The notes under the pieces were generated by a model, which worked only from the letters and a program-made list of their open reading frames with translations, was not told the DNA's origin and made no database searches. Below are positions 25,344 to 33,519 of a stretch of DNA of 64,000 nt, one piece after another. Source of the stretch: Dactylosporangium roseum (lineage in GTDB: Bacteria > Actinomycetota > Actinomycetes > Mycobacteriales > Micromonosporaceae); NCBI RefSeq assembly GCF_025264685.1, contig NZ_CP073721.1, positions 2,905,001-2,969,000 of the forward strand, written 5' to 3'. The position numbers were made by a program, and so were the translations under genes. Numbering within the stretch: position 1 is the stretch's first letter; every line of letters starts with the position of its first letter.

Positions 25344-26369
25344 TCAGGAAAGCCGGTCGAGCCTCCGTGGAAGACCCAAGCGGGGGAAAAGGCCGCGTTC
25401 GCCGAACCAGGTGATGGCCGACACGAGGTCCCCCTCAAGGGCGAGGACGGTCATTCCATAGCTCTGCGCGATCCCAGATTGGGAGTCGGGCAGGTAACAG
25501 CCGAACGCGGGCTGGCCGTTCACCCGGGTGGCCACCAGTCGCAAGCGGCCACCGAGCAGTGGGGCACGGTGGCGGAGGAAGGCCGCGATGGCGGCAGGGC
25601 CCTGGTACTCGTGGGGCTCGGGTGGCATCGTGAGCCAGGCGTCGTCCGTCAGGAGAGCGACGACGCCGCCGATGTCGCCGTTTTCGAGTGCGGCGACGAA
25701 ACGGCCGACCACCTCGCGTTCACGTGGGGAGCGCGGTAGCGGCGCGCCGCCGCGGTTCGGGGCGGGTCGGCCCGCGTCGAGCGTCGCCCGGGCACGCTGG
25801 AGGCCAGCTTTGACCGACGCCTCGGTGGTGTCGAGCATGGCTGCCGCCTCGGCCCGGTGGTACCCGAGGACGTCGCAGAGCACGAGTACCACCCGCTGGC
25901 GCGGTGGCAGGCGTTGGAGTGCCGCGATGAACGCCAGCCCGACCGCCTCCACGGTCTCGTACCGGACGTCCGGGCCCGGCGCGGTCGAGGGAACGCCGTC
26001 GAGCAGGACGTCAGGGTACGGCTCCAGCCAGATCGGTTCGCCGCGGCGGGTCGGCTCCGGCAATTCGACCATCGGTTCGGACGGGGACGGCCGGCGCCTG
26101 CGGTCGCGCAGCGCGTTGAGACACCGATTGGTCGCGATGCGATACAGCCATGCGCGCAGCGAGGCCCGCCCCTCGAAGTCCTCAAGCCCGCGCCAGGCGG
26201 CCAGCAGTGTCTCCTGGAGCGTGTCCTCGGCGTCCTGCAGCGAACCGAGGATGCGGTAGCAATGCAACTGGAGCTCGCGGCGGTGCGGAGCGACGAGCTC
26301 CCCGAACGCCGCCTCGTCGCCCGAACGGGCGCGAGCGAGCATCTGCTCGGTCAGGTGCTCGGTCCGCAT
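25344..26369 (-). CDS. ECF-type RNA polymerase sigma factor with SnoaL-like C-terminal domain
   Basis: This is a 341-residue sigma-70 family protein. Sigma region 2 (about 8-80) contains FGELVAPHRRELQLHCYRIL and the helix DAEDTLQETLLAAWRGL, with LRAWLYRIATNRCLNALRDR. Region 4 (about 135-195) reads LPPRQRVVLVLCDVLGYHRA and EAAAMLDTTEASVKAGLQRA. The C-terminal 130 residues form a SnoaL_2/NTF2-like domain with RFVAALENGDIGGVVALLTD and WLTMPPEPHEYQGP. This is the SigG/SigJ-like arrangement, in which the extra domain controls activity in place of a separate anti-sigma factor. I prefer the ATG at 26369; a GTG two codons upstream is equally possible. A divergent methyltransferase gene lies 154 bases away. 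Confidence 0.9.
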   Translation of the reverse strand: MRTEHLTEQMLARARSGDEAAFGELVAPHRRELQLHCYRILGSLQDAEDTLQETLLAAWRGLEDFEGRASLRAWLYRIATNRCLNALRDRRRRPSPSEPMVELPEPTRRGEPIWLEPYPDVLLDGVPSTAPGPDVRYETVEAVGLAFIAALQRLPPRQRVVLVLCDVLGYHRAEAAAMLDTTEASVKAGLQRARATLDAGRPAPNRGGAPLPRSPREREVVGRFVAALENGDIGGVVALLTDDAWLTMPPEPHEYQGPAAIAAFLRHRAPLLGGRLRLVATRVNGQPAFGCYLPDSQSGIAQSYGMTVLALEGDLVSAITWFGERGLFPRLGLPRRLDRLS

Positions 26370-26523
26370 GGCCACAGCCGTGCCTCTCGCTTCTGGTCCA
26401 TCACAGGTTTCGTCCATCACATGCGATGACACCGAACATATGCGAAGAGGACCGGTCCGTCTCCCCGCTCGGCGGTGTCTCGACTGATGACCGGGCACAC
26501 GAGCCGAACACGGAGGTTCTACG

Positions 26524-27372
26524 ATGGCGAGCCAGTTGATCGACGAGTACCGCCGCACCAGCCACGAGATCTCACAGGCCATCGCGCCCGGCTGGGAGCG
26601 TCGGCGAGCGAAGTTCGAGGCGGCCGTGGCCCCGGTGCGCGAGTGGATGGTCCGCGAGTTGGCCCCCCGACCCGGGGGGACGGTGCTCGAGCTCGCTGCC
26701 GGGGCGGGCGACACCGGCTTCGAAGCCGCCGAGGCGCTGGGCGACGACGGCCGGCTGATCTCGACCGACTTTTCCGCGGCGATGTTGGACGTCGGCCGCC
26801 GCCGGGGCGCCGAACTCGGAATCCGAAACGCCGAGTTCCGGGTCATGGACGCCGAGCACCTCGAACTCGACAGCGGCTCGGTCGACGGCGTCCTCTGCCG
26901 GTTCGGCTACATGCTCATGGCCGATCCCGCTGCGGCGCTGGCCGAGACGCGCCGGGTGCTCCGCCCGGGCGGGCGCCTGGCGTTGGCGGTGTGGGACGCA
27001 CCCCAGCGCAATCCGTTCTTCACGGCCGTCGTCGCGGCCCTCGCCAACGGAGGTTTCCTGCCGCCCCCGCGCGAGGACGTCCCGAACCCGTTCAGCATGG
27101 CGAACCCGGCCCACACTCAGACCCTGCTCCAGGCCGCCGGGTTCGGCGCGGTCAAGGTGGACCAAGCCCGGGTCGAGTTCCGCTTCCGCGATATCGACGA
27201 CTATGTCAGCTTTATGGCCGACACCGCCGGTCCCCTCGCCGTCGTACTGCGGAAGCTGTCGGAACAAGACCGCAGGACCGTTGCGGCCACGCTCGAAGAT
27301 GCCTTCGGCACCTTCGCCACCGATGGCGGCTACACGGTCCCTGGTGCCGCTCTCGTCGCGGCCGCGAGCTGA
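26524..27372 (+). CDS. Class I SAM-dependent methyltransferase
   Basis: This 282-residue methyltransferase has the canonical SAM motifs: motif I VLELAAGAGDTGFEAAE, motif II region LISTDFSAAML, acidic VMDAEHLELDSGSVDGVLC and post-motif VLRPGGRLALAVWD. The C-terminal third (FRFRDIDDYVSFMADTAGP) resembles ubiquinone/menaquinone-type and unassigned small-molecule methyltransferases. Nothing in the sequence gives the acceptor. It is divergent from the sigma-factor gene, so the two may share a control region. The ATG at 26524 is the first plausible start in the frame and has GGAGG-like purines (ACGGAGG) eight bases upstream. Confidence 0.86.
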   Translation: MASQLIDEYRRTSHEISQAIAPGWERRRAKFEAAVAPVREWMVRELAPRPGGTVLELAAGAGDTGFEAAEALGDDGRLISTDFSAAMLDVGRRRGAELGIRNAEFRVMDAEHLELDSGSVDGVLCRFGYMLMADPAAALAETRRVLRPGGRLALAVWDAPQRNPFFTAVVAALANGGFLPPPREDVPNPFSMANPAHTQTLLQAAGFGAVKVDQARVEFRFRDIDDYVSFMADTAGPLAVVLRKLSEQDRRTVAATLEDAFGTFATDGGYTVPGAALVAAAS

Positions 27373-27512
27373 GCGGCCCGAAGCGCTGAACGAGCACGCT
27401 GATCGCGTCTCCGCTCATCCCACCGCGCACCCGCCGCGGCTCACCAGGCGATCATCGGCCGGGACGCGCGGAGGTGCCCTCATGGCGCCGGTGCTAACGC
27501 CGAACGACATTC

Positions 27513-28031
27513 ATGGAGTTTCCCGCATACCTCACCATTTACAGTGGTCGAATGCGGTCCATCTCCGTCAGCGCGGCCATCGTCCTGTTGGTCGTGGGCA
27601 TCGGGGATTTCATCGTTGCCGGTACATGCCGTCGCCGTGCCGCAACGGCGCAGAGCGTGGGTGAGCTGTTCGGGGCGTTGGAGTTCGACCGCGATGCCCA
27701 TCGAGTGGCGCTGGTGGTCGTGGGAACTGCGCTGGTGGTCGTCATGGTGTCGATGCGGCGAGCGCCGCTGTGGTGTCTGCTGCTCTGGGGCGCGTTCGTT
27801 GTTCGGGTGGGCTTCGGGTACACGCTGGCCCCGGACTCGCCCGGGGGAGAACAGGCGTTGCTGGACGCTGCCGCATCGCCGACGGCGGGCATGCGGCGCG
27901 AGGTGCTCGGTCAGTTGGATTCGATCGTTCCGGTTGCGGTGGATGGTCTGGGTCTGGTGCTGCTCGTGGGGGCAGCAGCGGGGCACCTGTTCGTCTTCGT
28001 CCTCATGTGGAGAGTCCGCGAGTCGCCATAG
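27513..28031 (+). CDS. Membrane protein of unknown function
   Basis: This protein has up to 172 residues with four predicted helices: SVSAAIVLLVVGIGDFIVAG, HRVALVVVGTALVVVMV, APLWCLLLWGAFVVRVGF and GLGLVLLVGAAAGHLFVFVLM. Between helices 3 and 4 is a soluble loop (DSPGGEQALLDAAASPTAGM). The ATG at 27552 is an alternative start that would remove 13 residues; neither start has a strong ribosome site. I do not recognise the family. It stands alone between the methyltransferase and the converging transhydrogenase genes. Confidence 0.6.
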   Translation: MEFPAYLTIYSGRMRSISVSAAIVLLVVGIGDFIVAGTCRRRAATAQSVGELFGALEFDRDAHRVALVVVGTALVVVMVSMRRAPLWCLLLWGAFVVRVGFGYTLAPDSPGGEQALLDAAASPTAGMRREVLGQLDSIVPVAVDGLGLVLLVGAAAGHLFVFVLMWRVRESP

Positions 28032-28158
28032 CCGCAGAAGGTAGCGCTCGATCTTCGCGTCGAACGCGACCCGGTCGATCCGCGCCGCAGGGTACGCCTG
28101 TTCGACTGGCCGTGGTTGTCGAGGGTGGAGACGGCGTTCTGACCGCGCTTCCTGAGTG

Positions 28159-29577
28159 TCAAAGGGCGCGGAGGATGTCCTCCACGCGGTCCTTCGCGTC
28201 GCCGAAGAGCATCGCGCTGTTCTCCCGGAAGAACAGGGGATTCTGCACGCCGGCGTAGCCGGAGGCCATCGAGCGTTTGAACACGATGACGTTGTCGGCC
28301 TCCCAGACCCTGAGCACGGGCATGCCGGCGATCGGGCTGGCGGGGTCCTCGGTGGCCGCGGGGTTGACCGTGTCGTTGGCCCCGATGACCAGTACGACCG
28401 AGGTGCGCGCGAAGTCGTCGTTGACCTCGTCCATCTCCAGGACGATGTCGTAGGGCACTTTGGCCTCGGCGAGCAGCACGTTCATGTGACCCGGCAGGCG
28501 GCCCGCCACGGGATGGATACCGAAGCGGACGTTGACACCCTTCTCACGCAACCTGCGGGTGAGCTCGGCGACGCCGTGCTGCGCCTGGGCGACCGCCATG
28601 CCGTACCCGGGGGTGATGATCACGGAGTCGGCGGTGGCGAGCAGCTTGGCGACCTCCTCGGCCGTGACCTCCCGGTGCTCGCCGTAGTCGGTGTCGTCGG
28701 CGGGTCCGGCCTCGGCGCCGAAACCACCGGCGATCACGGAGATGAAGGACCGGTTCATCGCCTTGCACATGATGTACGACAGATAGGCGCCGGAGGATCC
28801 GACGAGGGCGCCGGTGACGATGAGCAGATCGTTTTCGAGCAGGAAGCCCGAGGCGGCCGCGGCCCAGCCGGAGTAACTGTTGAGCATTGACACGACCACC
28901 GGCATGTCGCCCCCGCCGATGGAGGCGACCAGGTGCCAGCCCAGGAGCAGGGCGATCACGGTGACGACGATCAGCAGCCATAGCTGCGGCTCAATCACGA
29001 ACCAGGCCGTGAGCACGCCGAACGCGGCGAGCGCACCGAGGTTGAGGATGTTCTTGCCCGGCAGCATCAGCGGGTTGGACTTGATCCGGGCGGACAGCTT
29101 CAGGAAGGCCACGATCGAGCCGGTGAACGTCACGGCGCCGATGAAGACGCCGATGAACACCTCGGCGCTGTGGATCCCGAGCAGGTCCTGGCGGCGCAGC
29201 AGCTCGGCCTCGGCCCCGCCCAGGGCGGCCTCCACGTGCAGGTACCCGTTCCACCCGACGAGTACGGCGGCGAGACCCACGAAGCTGTGCAGCAGCGCGA
29301 TGAGCTCGGGCATGCCGGTCATCTCGACCTTGCTCGCGCGGTACAACCCGATCGCGGCGCCGATGACGGTCGCCACAATGAGCAGCGTCAGACCGAGTCC
29401 GCTGATCTCGCCGACGACCGCGAGCGCGATGGTCGCCGCCAACGCCAGGGCCATGCCGGCGATGCCGAAGGTGTTCCCCGCCTTGGCGGTCTCGTGCTTG
29501 GACAGACCGGCCAGTGCCAGGATGAAGAGCAGGGCGGCGACGATGTACGCCGCCTGGGCAGCCGTTTCGACGGTCAT
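28159..29577 (-). CDS. pntB: NAD(P) transhydrogenase subunit beta
   Basis: This is a 472-residue PntB. The N-terminal two thirds form nine or so membrane helices beginning [20 protein letters not shown]. They include [19 protein letters not shown] and [20 protein letters not shown], the conserved proton-channel segment. The C-terminal domain III binds NADP(H), with [54 protein letters not shown] and [18 protein letters not shown]. With PntA it couples proton entry to hydride transfer from NADH to NADP+, making NADPH. It lies five bases downstream of pntA on the minus strand, so the two are cotranscribed. Confidence 0.97.
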   Translation of the reverse strand: MTVETAAQAAYIVAALLFILALAGLSKHETAKAGNTFGIAGMALALAATIALAVVGEISGLGLTLLIVATVIGAAIGLYRASKVEMTGMPELIALLHSFVGLAAVLVGWNGYLHVEAALGGAEAELLRRQDLLGIHSAEVFIGVFIGAVTFTGSIVAFLKLSARIKSNPLMLPGKNILNLGALAAFGVLTAWFVIEPQLWLLIVVTVIALLLGWHLVASIGGGDMPVVVSMLNSYSGWAAAASGFLLENDLLIVTGALVGSSGAYLSYIMCKAMNRSFISVIAGGFGAEAGPADDTDYGEHREVTAEEVAKLLATADSVIITPGYGMAVAQAQHGVAELTRRLREKGVNVRFGIHPVAGRLPGHMNVLLAEAKVPYDIVLEMDEVNDDFARTSVVLVIGANDTVNPAATEDPASPIAGMPVLRVWEADNVIVFKRSMASGYAGVQNPLFFRENSAMLFGDAKDRVEDILRAL

Positions 29578-29581
29578 CAGT

Positions 29582-31111
29582 TCAGCTCCTGGAGAACATG
29601 GCGAGCATGCGGCGCGTCACCGCGAAGCCACCGAAGACGTTGATGCTGGCCAGCAGGATCGCGATGAACGACAGCGCGGTCACGACGGTGTCACCGTGTC
29701 CGAGCTGCAGCAGGGCGCCGACGACGATGATCCCCGAGATCGCGTTGGTCACCGACATCAGCGGCGTGTGGAGGGCATGGTGCACGTGTCCGATCACGTA
29801 GTAGCCGATGATGATCGCCAGCGCGAAGACCGTGAGATGACCCCGCAGCGCGGCGGGCGACAGCGCCACGACCAGGAACAGCGCGGCCGAACCAGCCCCC
29901 GCCAGCGCCAACCGCCTGGGCGCCGAGACCGGTCGCTGCTGGCGAGGTTCGACCGGGGCGGTCGCCTGAGGGGCGGCGGCCGGGGCCACCGACACCGGTA
30001 CCGGCGGGGGTGGCCAGGTCAGCTCGCCGTCGCGGACGACGGTCATCGAGCGCTGCACGACATCGTCGAAGTCCAGGACGAGCTGTCCGTCCTTGCCGGG
30101 GGTCATCAGCTTCATCAGGTTCACCAGATTGGTGCCGTAGAGCTGTGACGCCTGCGCGGGCAGCCGCCCCGCCAGGTCGGTGTAGCCGATGATCGTTACG
30201 CCGTTGCCGGTGACGACCGCCTCGCCCGGAACGGTGCCCTCGACGTTGCCACCGTTGGCGGCGGCCATGTCGACGATCACGCTGCCCGGTCGCATGCTGG
30301 CCACCATCTCGGCTGTGATCAGCCGAGGCGCCGGCTTGCCGGGGATGAGCGCCGTGGTGATGATGATGTCGACGTCCCGGGCCTGCTCGGCGTACATCTG
30401 GGCAGCGCGCTGGTTGTAGTCGTCCGACATCTCTTTGGCGTAACCGGTCGCGGAGACCTCCACGTCGGCGGTCTCGATGGACAGGTACTCGCCGCCCAGC
30501 GACTTGACCTGATCGGCTACCTCCGGCCGCGGATCAGTCGCCCGTACGATCGCGCCCAGGCTGCCGGCGGCACCGATCGCCGCAAGGCCGGCGACACCCA
30601 CACCAGCGACAAGCACCTTGGCCGGAGGTACCTTGCCCGCCGCGGTCACCTGCCCGGTGAAGAACCGGCCGAACACATGCGCCGCCTCCACCACCGCCCG
30701 ATAGCCCGCGATGTTGGCCATCGACGACAGCACGTCCAGCGACTGGGCTCGCGAGATCCGGGGTACGGCATCCATCGCCAGCGCCGTGATCGGTCGCCGG
30801 GAGAGGTCCGCGACCAGGTCCGGGTTCAGGCGCGGATGCAGCATGCTGATCAGCACGGCGCCCCTGGACAGCCGGTCTAGCTGCCCGGTCGACGGCGCGT
30901 CGACGGCGAACACGATGTCCGCCTTCAACGCCTCACCGATCATCGCGCCCGCCTCGACGTACGCATCGTCCGAAAACGAGGACAACAGACCGGCGCCGGC
31001 CTCCACCACCACCTCGTAACCCAGCTTGACCAGCTCCACCACCGTGGCCGGCGTCGCTGCCACGCGCGTCTCGCCTGAGCGCGACTCCCTGAGCACACCG
31101 ATGATCATCAC
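29582..31111 (-). CDS. pntA: NAD(P) transhydrogenase subunit alpha (A1 and A2 domains fused)
   Basis: This 509-residue PntA keeps both parts in one chain. Domain I (1-385) starts [20 protein letters not shown], as alanine dehydrogenase relatives do. It has the NAD-binding turn [20 protein letters not shown] near residue 167 and NNQRA-loop-like [20 protein letters not shown]. After an Ala/Pro/Val linker (about 390-425) come four membrane helices ending [14 protein letters not shown]. In many actinomycetes and Rhodospirillum the two parts are separate genes, so the E. coli-like fusion is worth noting. It is the first gene of the pnt operon; the promoter should lie in 31112-31200. Confidence 0.96.
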   Translation of the reverse strand: MMIIGVLRESRSGETRVAATPATVVELVKLGYEVVVEAGAGLLSSFSDDAYVEAGAMIGEALKADIVFAVDAPSTGQLDRLSRGAVLISMLHPRLNPDLVADLSRRPITALAMDAVPRISRAQSLDVLSSMANIAGYRAVVEAAHVFGRFFTGQVTAAGKVPPAKVLVAGVGVAGLAAIGAAGSLGAIVRATDPRPEVADQVKSLGGEYLSIETADVEVSATGYAKEMSDDYNQRAAQMYAEQARDVDIIITTALIPGKPAPRLITAEMVASMRPGSVIVDMAAANGGNVEGTVPGEAVVTGNGVTIIGYTDLAGRLPAQASQLYGTNLVNLMKLMTPGKDGQLVLDFDDVVQRSMTVVRDGELTWPPPPVPVSVAPAAAPQATAPVEPRQQRPVSAPRRLALAGAGSAALFLVVALSPAALRGHLTVFALAIIIGYYVIGHVHHALHTPLMSVTNAISGIIVVGALLQLGHGDTVVTALSFIAILLASINVFGGFAVTRRMLAMFSRS

Positions 31112-31295
31112 GAGCTCCGCAGTTGAGGATTGAAGGTGAGGATATAGAGCGACGGGCCGTCGGTACGTTCCCTCGACGAGCGCCCCGCTCGGATCTTGTT
31201 GGCGTCGAGCGATTGTTACCTGCCGCGACGCCGAATTTGAAGATAATCAACGTCACATCGTGCGGCGGCCCCGGGGGATTGATGTCTCACGGACA

Positions 31296-31432
31296 ACGGA
31301 TTGTCGGGCCGGTTCGCGAGGATACATGTGTCGTTGAGCGACCCGGCTCGGCCAAGGAAGCGTGCCACGTCGACTGACGAGCCGACACCGTCAGGTGTCC
31401 ACAGGTGACGGCCGGTCCGCAGCGGAAACCGG
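31296..31432 (+). mobile_element. IS1182-like transposase remnant A
   Basis: The plus strand reads RIVGPVREDTCVVERPGSAK, then CHVD, an in-frame stop at 31376-31378, and then RADTVRCPQV. This matches the central block of IS1182-type transposases (a GP.R.D ... F.IDW ... CPQG pattern). About 45 residues remain with a stop inside, so it is dead. The same 137 bases occur, diverged and in reverse orientation, at 32123-32257. No terminal repeats or target duplications could be recognised. Confidence 0.68.
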
Positions 31433-31770
31433 GTGCGACGGCACGGGGTGGTCGGCCTCCACGACCGCCGCAGTTGTGATCTGCGCGCCTGTTGGACACA
31501 GAATTGGTCGGCCATCCCGATTCCGCAAGCTGACGAAGGACACCGTTCGGCGGTGTGCTGTCGCAAGTGCCGCATCAGGGCCGGCGACACCGGCTGCCAG
31601 CGGCGATGTACGCGTCGTCCAGGCCGGGGTTGCTTCGGCCTCGTCGTGTCGCCGCTGTACTGCGCTCACGCCGAGGTGCAGCTAGTTCGCTACGGCAGGG
31701 CCTGCGGGGCAATCTCGCAGGCCCTGCCCCAACCGGAAAGAAGCCACGTGCCGACTTCTGTGCGTATTGT
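31433..31770. other. Degenerate region containing a 13-bp hairpin
   Basis: No intact gene is seen. Fragments such as DRRSCDLRACWTQ may continue the decayed transposase zinc-binding block, but this is weak. Positions 31694-31706 and 31716-31728 are exact inverted repeats (GGCAGGGCCTGCG) around the nine-base loop GGGCAATCT. The stem is strong, but no T tract follows, so a terminator call is uncertain. Confidence 0.5.
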
Positions 31771-32082
31771 GTGGGCGGATGCGCACTGCTGCTGTGTGCG
31801 GCGTCGGGCCTTCTGGGATGGCGCCTCGCCTCCCGGTCGTTGTCGCAGCGGCTGTCGGCGAGCGCCGGGGACGGTGTGGCCCGGCTGGCCCGCACCGGTG
31901 CCCGGTTGACCTGGATCGTCGCCATCGTATTCGCCGCGCTCGCGGTCATCGCCCTTGTCGGCAGCGCCAAGGTTGAGCTGATCGCGGGGCTCGCCCTGCT
32001 GGCGGTGCTCCTTGTAGTCGCGTGTGTGGCGGTGGTGATGGTCGCCCGGGCCGGCGCGGGGCGTGACTCGGCCCGCCGGTGA
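31771..32082 (+). CDS. Small two-helix membrane protein, unknown function
   Basis: From a GTG at 31771 the frame gives 103 residues: helix CALLLCAASGLLGWRLA, an amphipathic SLSQRLSASAGDGVARLA segment, then WIVAIVFAALAVIALVGSA and LIAGLALLAVLLVVACVAVV, with a basic tail. An upstream extension to 31555 is Arg-rich and unconvincing. I do not recognise the family. It lies between two inverted IS1182-like scraps, so it may be passenger DNA. Confidence 0.45.
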   Translation: MGGCALLLCAASGLLGWRLASRSLSQRLSASAGDGVARLARTGARLTWIVAIVFAALAVIALVGSAKVELIAGLALLAVLLVVACVAVVMVARAGAGRDSARR

Positions 32083-32122
32083 AGGGCCGAGGAAGCCGGC
32101 GCTGATCAGGCGTCCGCGACTG

Positions 32123-32257
32123 CCGGTTTCCACTGCGGACTGACCGCCCCTGCGCACAGGTGGCGGTCTCGGCTCGCCAGTCGACGTGAAAGTCTTCCTT
32201 GGCGAAGCCGGGTCGTCCAACGGCACGCGGGTCCTCGCGGACCGGCCCGACAATCGT
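32123..32257 (-). mobile_element. IS1182-like transposase remnant B (inverted relative to A)
   Basis: The minus strand reads TIVGPVREDPRAVGRPGFAK, then EDFHVDWRAETATCAQG. This is a better preserved version of the central IS1182 transposase block found at 31296-31432. The two copies agree at roughly four of five bases by eye and face each other across about 690 bases. Only about 45 residues of some 500 are present. No terminal repeats were recognised. The remaining spacer 32258-32402 contains nothing I can identify. Confidence 0.7.
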
Positions 32258-32402
32258 CATCCCATAAGCCCGATCCGCGTCGACCTGACTGTCGAGCCGC
32301 ACTCGATCGGTCGGGGTGCGGGCAGGTGTGGGCCCGCGATGGTGGCATCTGTGCGGGTGCCACCGCCGCGGCGCGTGTCGGATCCGGATGAGCCTCGTGC
32401 GC

Positions 32403-32858
32403 TCAGCAGCAGCCGGTCGCTGCGGTCGCCGGCTGGTCGTCCTGGATCCCGCAGGCGCAGTCACCTTCCTGGCGAGCCTTGTCGAGGGTGTCCGCGTCGC
32501 CCTTGACGACATAGACCTCCCACGGCTCGGCGCCGGGGCCATGGACCCACACCTTGTCCTGCAGTGCGTAGCAGCAGGCGGTGTCGGTCTCCTCCAGGGT
32601 GACCAGGCCCGACTCCCGCAGGCGGCTGGCTGCGGCGGCCACCTCGTCGGTGCTGGACACCTCCACGCCCAGGTGGTCCATCACGGTGGGCTGGCCGGCG
32701 TCGCCCTCGATGAGCACCAGCTTGAGTGGCGGCTGTTCGATCGCGAAGTTCGCGTAGCCGGGACGGCGCTTGGCCGGTTCGGCGCCGAACAGCTTCGAGT
32801 AGAACGCCACCGACCCTTCCAGGTCGGACACGCGCAGGGCGAGTTGGACGCGGGACAT
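32403..32858 (-). CDS. arsI: ArsI/CadI-family organoarsenical lyase
   Basis: This is a 151-residue vicinal-oxygen-chelate protein. It has the ArsI hallmark of paired cysteines (Cys95-Cys96 in DTACCYALQDKVWV) that bind trivalent organoarsenicals. Plausible metal ligands are Gln5, His62 and Glu114. The C-terminus is cysteine-rich (GDCACGIQDDQ and a final GCC). ArsI enzymes cleave the C-As bond of methylarsonous acid and aromatic arsenicals using Fe(II) and O2. The gene diverges from an arsR-type regulator across an operator-rich 75-base spacer, which supports the assignment over the cadmium-inducible CadI annotation used for close relatives. Confidence 0.9.
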   Translation of the reverse strand: MSRVQLALRVSDLEGSVAFYSKLFGAEPAKRRPGYANFAIEQPPLKLVLIEGDAGQPTVMDHLGVEVSSTDEVAAAASRLRESGLVTLEETDTACCYALQDKVWVHGPGAEPWEVYVVKGDADTLDKARQEGDCACGIQDDQPATAATGCC

Positions 32859-32874
32859 CCCGCACCTCCTTGAC

Positions 32875-32940
32875 TAGATGGGTGTCTAAACAGCAGCTTG
32901 CCACGCTGACTAGACATGCGTCAAACTAGACGAGTGTCAA
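32875..32940. promoter_or_regulatory. Three tandem ArsR-type operator half-palindromes between arsI and arsR
   Basis: Three copies of TAGAYNNGYGTCWA are present: TAGATGGGTGTCTA (32875-32888), TAGACATGCGTCAA (32911-32924) and TAGACGAGTGTCAA (32927-32940). Copies 2 and 3 are 16 bases apart and run up to the regulator's probable start codon. The arrangement fits repression of both divergent genes by the adjacent ArsR protein. The third copy overlaps the GTG start at 32934. Confidence 0.75.
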
Positions 32941-33308
32941 GACAAGAACCGTCGGTGCTCGCCAATGATGCCGCCTGCTGCACGCCGATGGTCACCGAGG
33001 CGCTCACCGAGGATGCCGCCGTCGACCTGGCCAGAGGCTTCAAGGCCCTCGGCGACCCGGTCCGGCTGCGGCTGCTGTCGCTGATCGCCGCTCGCGCCGG
33101 CGGCGAGGTGTGCGTCTGCGAACTGACCGATGCGTTCACCCTGACCGGCCCGACCATCTCCCACCACTTGCGGGTCCTGCGCGAGACGGGCCTGGTCGAC
33201 TGCGAACGGCGCGGCACCTGGGTCTACTACCGGGTCGTACCAGCCAGGCTCGCCGTCCTGTCCCAACTCCTCGACGTCTCGCCCGTGGCCGCCGGCACGC
33301 GGGCATGA
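32934..33308 (+). CDS. arsR: ArsR-family arsenic-responsive repressor
   Basis: This is a 124-residue winged-helix repressor. The fold reads FKALGDPVRLRLLSLIAARA, EVCVCELTDAFTLTGPTISH and HLRVLRETGLVDCERRGTWV. The CVC pair in the third helix is the classical thiolate site for As(III)/Sb(III), and an extra N-terminal AACC pair may add ligands as in the CgArsR/AfArsR variants. I chose the GTG at 32934 (product starting VSRQEP). The ATG at 32916 lies inside an operator copy, and relatives as I recall begin MSK/RQE. It is divergent from arsI and overlaps the aquaporin remnant by ATGA. Confidence 0.9.
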   Translation: MSRQEPSVLANDAACCTPMVTEALTEDAAVDLARGFKALGDPVRLRLLSLIAARAGGEVCVCELTDAFTLTGPTISHHLRVLRETGLVDCERRGTWVYYRVVPARLAVLSQLLDVSPVAAGTRA

Positions 33309-33430
33309 GCTGGCCCGCCGGGACCGGCTTGCTGGTAGCCGCTGTGGTCGGCTAGGGATCGCCGCGACCCGGCTCTCGCCCCATCGGGTCGGGCTGCGTT
33401 TGCTGGAGAACACCCGCTGCCAAGGCCACG
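33305..33430 (+). pseudogene. N-terminal remnant of an aquaporin/MIP channel (ars-operon type)
   Basis: An ATG at 33305 overlaps the arsR stop and opens MSWPAGTGLLVAAVVG, then a stop at 33353-33355. The next frame continues as IAATRLSPHRVGLRLLENT. Together these match the first helix and following helix start of MIP-family channels (GTALLVA.VVGSGI ... RLSP..VGL.LLENA). Roughly 40 of about 240 residues remain, broken by a frameshift. Aquaglyceroporins in ars operons let As(III) leave the cell, so an ancestral arsR-aqp pair has decayed here. Confidence 0.65.
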
Positions 33431-33481
33431 CTAGACCACCGGAGGCGGGTAGGACGGCGGTGTGCCACGCGACGGGTGGGG

Positions 33482-33519
33482 TTGACTCTCCCATCGTGGG
33501 AGACACGATGGTTGGCGGC
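33482..33519 (+). promoter_or_regulatory. MerR-type promoter with palindrome in a 19-bp spacer
   Basis: TTGACT (33482-33487, -35) is followed by a spacer carrying CTCCCATCGTGGGAG (33488-33502, 6-base arms). A weak -10 (GATGGT, 33507-33512) comes 19 bases after the -35. Long-spacer promoters with a central palindrome are the standard target of MerR proteins. Transcription would begin about 33519-33520, at the GTG start of the MerR gene, predicting a leaderless mRNA. Confidence 0.65.

Noticed and set aside
31694..31728. The 13-bp hairpin considered as a rho-independent terminator.
   Set aside because: The stem is strong but no T-rich tract follows, and no well-supported gene ends just before it on either strand.
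32403..32858. Annotation of the VOC-fold metal protein as a cadmium-induced CadI.
   Set aside because: The Cys95-Cys96 pair, the Cys-rich tail and the divergent CVC-type ArsR favour the ArsI organoarsenical lyase role; cadmium response alone is not excluded.
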